A stretch of DNA of 7,973 bases from DATKFM01 sp035544395 (GTDB lineage: Bacteria; Pseudomonadota; Alphaproteobacteria; Dongiales; Dongiaceae). The position numbers and the translations under genes were made by a program. The notes under the pieces were generated by a model. The model had not been told where the DNA came from and did not search any database. It was given only the letters and a program-made list of their open reading frames with translations. The stretch covers positions 1 to 7,973 of the forward strand of contig DATKFM010000386.1 of the NCBI GenBank assembly GCA_035544395.1. Reading direction: 5' to 3'. Shown one piece after another: positions 1 through 6,204 of the stretch. Numbering within the stretch: position 1 is the stretch's first letter; every line of letters starts with the position of its first letter.

Positions 1-159
1 AGCAGGCTCGGCGTTCTCTTCGCCGCCTGGCCAGCGGTTGTCCGCTCGCTGCCGCACTACGCTTTCCGACATGACGCCCCGTTGATGTGCCAAGTCCTCG
101 AACGCTGCCGATCGACTTTGCCGTCGTACTTCGGAGGCGCCTTTGCTGCCGACCTTCAT
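1..159 (-). CDS. possible small or partial ORF of unknown function, running off the left edge
   Basis: An open minus-strand frame runs from an ATG at 159 to the window edge (53 codons, no stop seen). The frame is open back to a TAG at 253-255, but no ATG, GTG or TTG lies between that stop and the ATG at 159. The product is hydrophilic, charged and rich in Arg, Ser and Glu, with a stretch near residues 20-38 (FEDLAHQRGVMSESVVRQR) that could form helices. I recognise no family. The ribosome-binding site is weak (AGCGGA). The opposite strand is also open in the codon-aligned frame over 1-201, which weakens the case, and third-position GC is lower than in the chemotaxis genes. It could be the start of a small real gene, a decayed remnant, or a chance open frame. 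Confidence is low. Confidence 0.22.
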   Translation of the reverse strand, partial: MKVGSKGASEVRRQSRSAAFEDLAHQRGVMSESVVRQRADNRWPGGEENAEPA

Positions 160-313
160 TCCGCTTCGAATGGCAGCCGACAGTGCCAGATTACCTTCTG
201 AATAGTTAACGCCCAGTTTAGTGCCATCAGGCGGGCAAGCCGGTCGCTGTAGCTAATGTGTTTCAGCGGAAGCCATCGCACTTAGGGATGTTGGATTAGA
301 AGTGGTCCAAAGC

Positions 314-336
314 CGCCAATGGGCGCGCTGAGCGCC
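314..336 (-). terminator. hairpin-forming sequence after the chemoreceptor gene, possible terminator
   Basis: Seven bases past the receptor stop there is a perfect inverted repeat, GGCGC-N5-GCGCC (322-336). A second, mutually exclusive stem, CGCC-N4-GGCG (314-325), overlaps it. In the minus-strand transcript the second stem is followed within a few bases by only three Ts (GCTTT), so it lacks a proper U-tract. The position suits the end of the operon, but the stems are short. This is a tentative call. Confidence 0.3.
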
Positions 337-343
337 GTGGGAG

Positions 344-2968
344 TTAGAATTCGTCCCAGTTCACCTGTTTCTTCGACATGCCGGCGGCTCGGCGGGACGC
401 TGCTGTCGCCGGCCTCTGGGCCTCGGCGGCCAATACGCCTGCGGGGTCCGCTTCCTGAGGTTCGCCGCTATCGGCTTCCGTGGAGAGTCGGCCGGGAAGT
501 TGCGATTGCAGGCCCCGGGCGCCCTGTGGCCGGGTGGCCTTGCGCAAGGCCGACGCGCCGGCTTCGAAGAAGCTGATGACCCGGGCAACGCCGTCTACCT
601 GGGCGTCGACGGATGTCAGGGACGACGTCGACTCCTCCACCAGGGCCGCATTCTTCTGCGTGACCGATTCCATCTGCGTGACGGAATCATCCACTTCCTG
701 CACGCCGGCGGACTGCTCGCGGCTCGCCGAGGCAATCTCCGCGACGATGCCGGCCACCCGCTGCACCGATCCGACGATCTCCGACAGGCTGCTGCCGGCC
801 TTGTTGACCATCTCAACGCCGGCGCGGACCTGCTGCGAACTTTCACCGATCAGGCCCTTGATTTCCTTCGACGCTTGAGAAGAACGTTGGGCGAGGGCAC
901 GGACTTCCGCTGCGACCACGGCAAAGCCACGGCCCGCTTCACCGGCACGGGCTGCCTCGACGGCGGCGTTCAACGCCAGAAGATTGGTCTGGAAGGCAAT
1001 CTCCTCGATCAGGCCGACGATTTCGGTAATGCGGCCTGAGGAGGCTTCGATCTGCCCCATGGCGGCGATAGCGTTTGTAGCGACATTGCCGCCGCCTTCG
1101 GCCGCGGCGCGGGCGGTCGCGGCGAGCTGATTTGCCTGCTGGGCATTTTCCGCATTCTGCTTAATCGTGACCGACAGCTGGCGGATCGCCGCCGCCATCT
1201 CTTCCAGGCTGGCCACCTGCTCCTCCGTGCGCGAGGACAGATCGGATGAGCCGCTGGCGAGCTGCGCGGTCGCGGACTTGATGGCGCTGATGCCGTCTAC
1301 CGTCTGGCCGACGATGGCGGCCAACTTGTCGGCGGTGGCGTTGGTGTCCTTCTGCAACTGCAGAAGATCGGCTTGGTAGTCGCCGGTGACACGAATCGAA
1401 AGATCGCCCCGGGCCAGCGCCGACATCATCCGCAGCACCTCGCCGAGCGCCACCTTGATGGTCTCGGCCCAGCGGTTCATGCCTTCGCCGAGCTTCAGCA
1501 TCAGGCCGCTTTTGCCCGTGAGGTCGATGCGGCGTGAAAGGTCGCCGGCCGCGGCGGAATCGATCAGAGCTGCGAGCTCTTCCTGGAATTGCAGTTCGGT
1601 ATTGCGCAGATCCGCTTCGGCTTTGGCGGCGGCCGCGCGGGCATCAACTTCGGCCTCAAGCCGGTCCTTGGCGAGGGTATTCTGTTTGAAAACCTCGACG
1701 GCCCGGGCCATGGCGCCCAGTTCGTCGCGGCGCTCGGTGCCTGGGATCTGGACGTCCAGGTCCCGCTTGGTCAAGCGCTCCATGATTTGCGAAAGCTGCT
1801 GGATTGGGCGGGTGACCCTGCGCACGATGAAGTAGGCACACCCGACGGCGACGACAACGCCTGCGCCCATGAGGCCAAGAATCCACGCCAGCCACATGAG
1901 GGCATCATTGTGAGCCGTCAGCGTCCGTTGTTCGCTGACTTCCGCCGCCGTCAAAAGAAGTTCCAGAAAAGTCGCCACCTGAGGCCGGGTTTGATCGGCC
2001 CAGGATTGGGCATCCATCGGGTAATTCGGCTTGGGCAGAGTGAACTGGCTCTTGTTGGATACCAAGGCAACAGTGCTAGCCCGCTCGACCTTGAAAACCA
2101 GGCTACGGTAGTCCTGAAAATACTGCTTCTCGACTTTTTCGAGGACAGCGCCGATCTTCGGATCGATCTGCCCTGCCTTCATCTGCCACAAGAGCTGGTA
2201 CAGCTGGTTGATCTGCACGCGCTTGGCAGTGTTCTCTTTCTGCATCTGCTCTTGGATCGGCGTCTGCGTTGCGATCACCTGGGAGATCGTCAGGCGTTCG
2301 CGCTCGGCGATATCTTGCAGGCTCCAGGCAAAATCTCTGATCTGCGCGAGGTCCCGCAATGCCGCATCGCTTCCTGCGGATTCGCGGGAGATGCGGCGCC
2401 ATGCATTCACCGCGGCATCGATTATCATCGTCGTGTCGGTGACATAGTCCTTGAGCAGTTTGCGATCGCGCTTCGTGTAGGGTTGCGCCAGCGCGGCATC
2501 GGCATTCGCGCGGATTGTCACCAATTTCTGCAGGTTGCTCTTGACGGCCTTGAATTGCTCGTCATGGGTCTCTGTGGATTGCACAGCGGCAATCCGGGCC
2601 AGTCCCTCGGCCAGTTTTGCATCGGCATCGCGCCGGAAAGCTGCAATTGCGGCGGCGTCTTCGGCGGCAATAGTCACGTCGCCTTGAAGAGCGTTGTTGG
2701 TGGCCAGCCGCTCTTTGACCAAATCCTGCAGACCGGTGATGTAGATATCGGTCGCTTCGTTGAGAACAGCGTACTGCGCGGCGGCCCGATAGGTCACCCA
2801 GGCGCTGGTTGCCTGCAGGCCCAGGGCCGTGAGCAGTAGGATAGAGAGAAACGCGATTGCGGACAGCAGCGACAGCCGGATTGAAAAGCCGCCCGTCAGC
2901 CGGACAAGCGAGCGGTCCAGGCCCTGGAACCCCGACTTTTCGATCTGCCGTGGTGCAGTTTCAACCAT
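344..2968 (-). CDS. methyl-accepting chemotaxis protein (transmembrane chemoreceptor) with C-terminal NWDEF tether
   Basis: Inner-membrane chemoreceptor that should sense a periplasmic signal and control CheA through CheW. Of 874 residues, about 29-53 form TM1 and 357-382 TM2. Between them lies a periplasmic region of about 300 residues that appears almost wholly helical, with repeated ERL segments (86-88, 224-226). It resembles the large helical sensor families (NIT- or HBM-like), but the ligand is unknown. A HAMP domain follows TM2 (about 380-433). Two further HAMP-like segments carry AAAGDLSRRI (472-481) and ALARGDLSIRV (517-527). The signalling domain (about 552-800) has the conserved hairpin tip at 655-690 (EEIAFQTNLLALNAAVEAAR and on). 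It aligns with E. coli Tsr by eye without gaps, so it fits the 36H class. Methylation-site motifs are intact (SSRTEEQVAS, 578-587; AALVEESTSS, 774-783). A low-complexity linker (about 801-869) ends in NWDEF, matching the xWxxF CheR/CheB-binding pentapeptide. The start follows an AGGA at a long 13-base spacing. It is the last gene of the operon, 70 bp after cheW. Confidence 0.96.
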   Translation of the reverse strand: MVETAPRQIEKSGFQGLDRSLVRLTGGFSIRLSLLSAIAFLSILLLTALGLQATSAWVTYRAAAQYAVLNEATDIYITGLQDLVKERLATNNALQGDVTIAAEDAAAIAAFRRDADAKLAEGLARIAAVQSTETHDEQFKAVKSNLQKLVTIRANADAALAQPYTKRDRKLLKDYVTDTTMIIDAAVNAWRRISRESAGSDAALRDLAQIRDFAWSLQDIAERERLTISQVIATQTPIQEQMQKENTAKRVQINQLYQLLWQMKAGQIDPKIGAVLEKVEKQYFQDYRSLVFKVERASTVALVSNKSQFTLPKPNYPMDAQSWADQTRPQVATFLELLLTAAEVSEQRTLTAHNDALMWLAWILGLMGAGVVVAVGCAYFIVRRVTRPIQQLSQIMERLTKRDLDVQIPGTERRDELGAMARAVEVFKQNTLAKDRLEAEVDARAAAAKAEADLRNTELQFQEELAALIDSAAAGDLSRRIDLTGKSGLMLKLGEGMNRWAETIKVALGEVLRMMSALARGDLSIRVTGDYQADLLQLQKDTNATADKLAAIVGQTVDGISAIKSATAQLASGSSDLSSRTEEQVASLEEMAAAIRQLSVTIKQNAENAQQANQLAATARAAAEGGGNVATNAIAAMGQIEASSGRITEIVGLIEEIAFQTNLLALNAAVEAARAGEAGRGFAVVAAEVRALAQRSSQASKEIKGLIGESSQQVRAGVEMVNKAGSSLSEIVGSVQRVAGIVAEIASASREQSAGVQEVDDSVTQMESVTQKNAALVEESTSSLTSVDAQVDGVARVISFFEAGASALRKATRPQGARGLQSQLPGRLSTEADSGEPQEADPAGVLAAEAQRPATAASRRAAGMSKKQVNWDEF

Positions 2969-3038
2969 GATTGGGACAGCTTCCTGTGCCGCTACCGACA
3001 GCTTCTATTGAAACTGCGGGGCGTCTGGACGCGCTGAC

Positions 3039-3539
3039 TTAGTTCAGCGCGACCGGCAGGGCGATGCGCTCGGCGGCAACCAGCGCAACCATCTGCTCAT
3101 TGATTGTGACGATGCCTTCGAGGCACTCATGCGCCGAGGCGCCGCTCACATCGGGAACAGCTTTCACTTCGGTCTCGTTCACCGCGACGATATCGGACAC
3201 CGCATCCACCAGCAGGCCGACCAGGCGGGCGCCGATGGCGACAACGATGACGACATGTGCCTTGCTGGCGTCGGTCTGGCCCTGGCCGAAACGGGCGCGG
3301 ACGTCGAGGATCGGGACGATCGAGCCGCGGATGTTGATCACGCCCCGCACATAGTCGGGTGTGTTCGGCAGGTTGGTGGTCGGCGACCAGGCGCGGATTT
3401 CGCGCACCAGCCGGATATCGACGCCGTAGCTTTCCGCGCCGACGCGGAAGCACACGACTTGGCGCGACAGCGCCTTGTCCTGGGCGTCGCCGACGTCGGT
3501 GAGGCGCATGGGATCGAAAGATGTCTGCGCTTGGGCCAT
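3039..3539 (-). CDS. cheW: chemotaxis coupling protein CheW
   Basis: Cytoplasmic adaptor that links the chemoreceptor to CheA in the signalling array. At 166 residues it has the usual single-domain CheW length. The fold begins with QVVCFRVGAESYGVDI (27-42). It contains the hallmark RGVINIRGSIVPILDVR (65-81), in which Arg71 corresponds to the conserved Arg of the NLRG motif used in receptor and kinase contact. The second half has GLLVDAVSDIVAV (108-120) and the segment ending LEGIVTINEQMVALV (140-154). It lies 18 bp after the cheA stop with a strong ribosome-binding site in that gap, which supports this start and translation from the same message as cheA. A 70 bp gap separates it from the receptor gene, its probable partner. 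No key residue appears missing. Confidence 0.96.
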   Translation of the reverse strand: MAQAQTSFDPMRLTDVGDAQDKALSRQVVCFRVGAESYGVDIRLVREIRAWSPTTNLPNTPDYVRGVINIRGSIVPILDVRARFGQGQTDASKAHVVIVVAIGARLVGLLVDAVSDIVAVNETEVKAVPDVSGASAHECLEGIVTINEQMVALVAAERIALPVALN

Positions 3540-3547
3540 AATTAATG

Positions 3548-3554
3548 CTCCTTT
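3548..3554 (-). promoter_or_regulatory. strong ribosome-binding site of cheW
   Basis: The minus-strand sequence AAAGGAG lies 8 bases before the cheW ATG, inside the 18 bp gap after the cheA TAG codon (3558-3560). It is the best Shine-Dalgarno match in the operon. It fixes the cheW start and suggests CheW is translated at a high level relative to CheA. Confidence 0.8.
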
Positions 3555-3557
3555 GCT

Positions 3558-5621
3558 CTAGGCTGCATTCGATACGAGTGGGCTGTCGGGCGAGATGCCG
3601 CCGGTCAGCAGCATGCTGACGTCGACGATCAGCGCCACCCGGCCATTGCCGAGGATGGTGGCGCCGCCGATGCCGTGGATCGCATCGTAATTGGATTCCA
3701 GACTCTTGATGACCACCTGCTGCTGGCCGACGATCTCGTCGACCACCAAGCCGATGCGCATGCTGGCATCAGTTTCGACCAGCATGACCAGTGCTTTCGA
3801 GATATCCGTGTTCGCCTGCTCGACGGCGAATTTGCGGTGCAGATAGACCATCGGCACGTATTCGCCGCGCAACGACAGCACATCGCCGCCGCCGACAAGC
3901 GTGCGCACCTGGCCCGGTTGCGGCCGCAGCGTCTCGACCATGTTGGACAGCGGCACCACATAGGTTTCGTCGCCGACGCGCACCACCATGCCATCGAGCA
4001 CGGCCAGGGTCAGCGGCAGGGAAAGATAGAAGATCGACTCGATACCCGGGGTCGACCGGATGGTGATGCGTCCGCCGAGGCGCTGGATGTTCCGACGCAC
4101 AATGTCCATGCCCACGCCACGTCCGCTGATGTTGGAAACGGCTGCCGCCGTGGTCAGGCCGGGGGCGAAAATCAGGTTGTCGATCTGCTCGTCGTTCAGT
4201 TGCTGGTCGCGCAGGACGATATCCTTCTCGATCGCCCGCGCCAGGACCTTCTGGCGGTTGATGCCGCGGCCGTCGTCGGCGAGCTGGATCACGATCTTGC
4301 CGCCGATGTGGCTGGCGGAGACACGGATCACGCCCTCGGGCGGCTTGCCCATGGCGATGCGCTCTTCCGGCGTCTCGATGCCGTGGTCGATCGCATTGCG
4401 GATCATGTGGGTGAGAGGATCGTGCAGATGTTCGATAACTGTCTTGTCGATTTCGGTGTCTTCACCGATCATGACCAGCCGGACTCGCTTGCCGGTCTCG
4501 GCGGCGACCTCGCGCACCAGGCGCGGCAGCCGGGCAAACACCAGCTTGACCGGCTGGGCGCGCATCGACATCACGCTTTCCTGGAGATTGCGCGCATGCT
4601 GCGACAGCTCTTGGACGCCACGGATCAGGCCGGGGAACTTGTCGGTCGGCACCAGGCTCAGCTGCTCATTGAGCATCGCCTGGCTGATGACGAGTTCACC
4701 GACGAGATTGACCAGCGTATCCAGTTTGTGCAGGTCGACGCGGATGGAACTGACAACCGGCGCCGTGCCCGAGGCGTCATCGCCATTAGCGGCTGCTTTT
4801 GGCGCAACATCAGGAGCTAGCTTTGCCGCTGCGTCGCCGCCGTGTTGATCGATATCCGGGGCCGGCGCCTGCATGCCGCCGTTGCTGACAGCCTGATCGA
4901 GATTGGTCACGGACAGTTCATCCTCATCGGCGACAAAGCTCAGCGTTTCCGCGATTGCTTCGGCTGATGCCGCCGTTTCCAGCTCGAGCGTCCAGGTCAG
5001 GTAGTTTTTCTTGGGATCAAACTTTTCCAACGCCGGCACGGCGCTGGCATCGGCTGTCGCCGTCAGGCTGCCGCTTTGGCGCAACTCGGTAATCAGCAGT
5101 TGCGGTTCGACCCCCCGCTGAAACAGGTCCGACTTGGGATTGAAAGCAATCCGGAAGTGATGCTTGTCGGCCGGCGCGGGCGTCAGGTTGACGCTGGCAA
5201 CGGTCGAGGCAACTTGGGGTGCATTCGCCTCCGGCCCGGCATCGGCGCGCAGCACCAGGGCGTCATGCACGGCGCTTTCATGCTTCTCGATCAGTTCGCC
5301 GCCGCTCTGTGCCGCACGCACGAGATCGGCGACGATATCGGCGGCCCGCAGCAGCAGGCTGATCGTGTCGGCCGTCAGCGTCGCGCTGCCATTGCGCAGC
5401 TTGTCGAGCAGGGTTTCGAGCGCATGAGCGAAATTTACCAGGCGGCGGTAGCCGAAGGCGCTGGCGCCGCCCTTGATGGAGTGGATGGCGCGGAAGGCGG
5501 CGCGCAATGTCTCGGCATTGCCCCGGCCTTCGTCGAGCGCCATGAGATGGCCCTCGAACTCACTCAGGACCTCATCGCATTCCTGGAAATAGGTTTGGCG
5601 AAGCTGGGCGATCTCATCCAT
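3558..5621 (-). CDS. cheA: chemotaxis histidine kinase CheA
   Basis: Cytoplasmic histidine kinase of the receptor array. It autophosphorylates under receptor control and passes phosphate to response regulators. Of 687 residues, the HPt domain (about 1-125) carries the phospho-acceptor His47 in AIHSIKGGASAFG. Residues about 155-240 form a small domain starting HFRIAFNPKSDLFQRG (155-170), a type I associate with other proteobacterial CheAs; I do not see an obvious E. coli-type P2. An Ala/Asp-rich linker (about 245-288) leads to the P3 dimerisation helices (about 292-355). The ATPase domain has the N box (HMIRNAIDHGIE, 405-416), G1 (DDGRGI, 449-454), F box (IFAPGLTTA, 484-492) and G2 (GRGVGMDIV, 500-508), all intact. 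The C-terminal CheW-like P5 domain runs from about 540 to 675. No receiver domain is fused. The ATG is preceded by AGG at 8 bases. It lies 60 bp after the STAS gene and 18 bp before cheW. The expected phosphate acceptors CheY and CheB are not encoded in this window. Confidence 0.97.
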   Translation of the reverse strand: MDEIAQLRQTYFQECDEVLSEFEGHLMALDEGRGNAETLRAAFRAIHSIKGGASAFGYRRLVNFAHALETLLDKLRNGSATLTADTISLLLRAADIVADLVRAAQSGGELIEKHESAVHDALVLRADAGPEANAPQVASTVASVNLTPAPADKHHFRIAFNPKSDLFQRGVEPQLLITELRQSGSLTATADASAVPALEKFDPKKNYLTWTLELETAASAEAIAETLSFVADEDELSVTNLDQAVSNGGMQAPAPDIDQHGGDAAAKLAPDVAPKAAANGDDASGTAPVVSSIRVDLHKLDTLVNLVGELVISQAMLNEQLSLVPTDKFPGLIRGVQELSQHARNLQESVMSMRAQPVKLVFARLPRLVREVAAETGKRVRLVMIGEDTEIDKTVIEHLHDPLTHMIRNAIDHGIETPEERIAMGKPPEGVIRVSASHIGGKIVIQLADDGRGINRQKVLARAIEKDIVLRDQQLNDEQIDNLIFAPGLTTAAAVSNISGRGVGMDIVRRNIQRLGGRITIRSTPGIESIFYLSLPLTLAVLDGMVVRVGDETYVVPLSNMVETLRPQPGQVRTLVGGGDVLSLRGEYVPMVYLHRKFAVEQANTDISKALVMLVETDASMRIGLVVDEIVGQQQVVIKSLESNYDAIHGIGGATILGNGRVALIVDVSMLLTGGISPDSPLVSNAA

Positions 5622-5681
5622 GGCGGTGGCCTGTCCATGAAATAGTCCCGGTGCGCTTGGTCATGCTGTTCTGCCTGCGGC

Positions 5682-6017
5682 TCACTGGCGGATCTCCCAA
5701 CTCATGAGGGAGGAGAACAGCCCCAACCCATCGAAGGTAGAGACGAAGACATCGGACGGCCGCTTGATGCAAAAGGGCAGATTGTGATTCTGGAAGCTCT
5801 TGGCGGCGGCTAGAAGCGTTTGCGCACAGACGGTCGATAGCGTCGAAACCTGTTCAGCGTCGATCACGACTGGCTTCTTCTGATCGGCGGCCACCAGCAG
5901 CGATTTGTGCAGATTGGCGAGCGCTCCCGGATCCAGGCGCGCGGGAAGGGCGACGCGGCATTCCGTGCCCTTTGTCACAACCCATGACTCTGATTTCCGG
6001 GACTTGGTCGATCGCAT
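5682..6017 (-). CDS. small STAS-domain protein, first gene of the chemotaxis operon
   Basis: A 111-residue protein with a STAS (anti-sigma-factor-antagonist-like) fold and no signal peptide or membrane segment. A basic N-terminus (MRSTKSRKSE) precedes the strand-helix pattern: RVALPARLDPGALANLHKSL (21-40), then KKPVVIDAEQVSTLSTVCAQ (48-67) and a C-terminal half with PFCIKRPSDVFVSTFDGLGL (81-100). The loop holding the regulatory Ser in SpoIIAA-type proteins, usually D-S-S/T-G, reads L-S-T-V here. Ser61 is therefore in place, but the Asp and Gly are lost. GGGTGA lies 3 bases before the ATG. The gene leads the operon, 60 bp before cheA, so a chemotaxis role is likely by context. Sinorhizobium meliloti encodes a small protein, CheS, close to cheA that binds CheA and speeds loss of CheY1 phosphate; this protein could be an analogue, which is inference. 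A CheX-type phosphatase is less likely because no CheX motif is seen. Confidence 0.85.
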   Translation of the reverse strand: MRSTKSRKSESWVVTKGTECRVALPARLDPGALANLHKSLLVAADQKKPVVIDAEQVSTLSTVCAQTLLAAAKSFQNHNLPFCIKRPSDVFVSTFDGLGLFSSLMSWEIRQ

Positions 6018-6204
6018 AAATCACCCGCCGACGGCGCGGACGGACTCGTCCCCGCAGCCTTGAACTATCAACCTATATTAATCGGCGAATGATTGAGGAA
6101 CTGTTAACCAAGGAGTCGCAGTTGTCGCAATAAATCAAGCGTCTGGCGGGGTATGAGGCCCCTACCTTCGCCTTGCGCGGCCAGCACTATGGAGAAGCAC
6201 GCAA
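6018..6204 (-). other. intergenic region between the hydrolase gene and the chemotaxis operon
   Basis: These 187 bases hold no supportable gene and separate the metabolic block from the chemotaxis operon. GC drops to about 40% over 6061-6120 by hand count. The interval contains the candidate promoter elements at 6075-6109. It also has a direct repeat, GTCGCA-N3-TGTCGCA (about 6114-6128), and a weak GGGG-N7-CCCC stem (6148-6162) without a T-run. It is the most likely place for the operon's transcription start. Confidence 0.6.
6075..6109 (-). promoter_or_regulatory. candidate promoter of the chemotaxis operon with a CtrA-like box
   Basis: A TTGA-N7-TTAACC motif occupies 6093-6109 and matches the alphaproteobacterial CtrA consensus TTAA-N7-TTAAC at all but one fixed position. 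On the transcribed strand, TAATAT (6075-6080) could be a -10 element. The CtrA-like box would then cover the -35 region, the usual arrangement at CtrA-activated promoters, and the leader to the STAS gene ATG (6017) would be about 50 bases. No good TTGACA-like -35 is visible, which would suit an activator-dependent promoter. The match is short and could be chance. Confidence 0.35.

Larger units (their letters stand above)
1..343. other. stretch downstream of the receptor gene with no recognisable gene
   Basis: About 340 bases after the receptor stop codon contain no gene that I can identify. By hand count GC is roughly 51% over 181-300, lower than the flanking coding DNA. Contents worth noting are hairpin-forming sequence at 314-336, a TTAA-N7-TTTA motif at 206-220, a 41-codon GTG-initiated minus-strand frame at 156-281, and the open frame at 1-159 that overlaps it by ATGA. 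None has strong support as a gene. No transposase, tRNA or attachment-site signature is visible. Confidence 0.5.

Noticed and set aside
1..201. Plus-strand frame open from the left edge to a TGA at 199-201
   Set aside because: It has no recognisable domain and a shadow-like composition (Arg, Ser, Leu, Pro), and it is codon-aligned with an open minus-strand frame; neither is proven, and the minus one looks more protein-like.
1589..2839. Long plus-strand frame of 416 codons opposite the receptor gene
   Set aside because: It lies wholly antisense to a well-supported receptor gene, has no recognisable domain, and has the His/Gln/Asp-rich composition expected of an antisense shadow in GC-rich DNA.
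3675..4820. Long plus-strand frame of 381 codons opposite cheA
   Set aside because: It is antisense to the conserved catalytic domains of CheA, and its repetitive Asp/His/Arg composition reflects reversed CheA codons.
6114..6128. Direct repeat GTCGCA-N3-TGTCGCA as an operator
   Set aside because: A single pair of six-base repeats is too short to call a regulatory site, although its place near the candidate promoter is noted.
6148..6162. GGGG-N7-CCCC stem as a terminator for the hydrolase gene
   Set aside because: The stem is only four base pairs with a seven-base loop, and no T-run follows in the direction of transcription.
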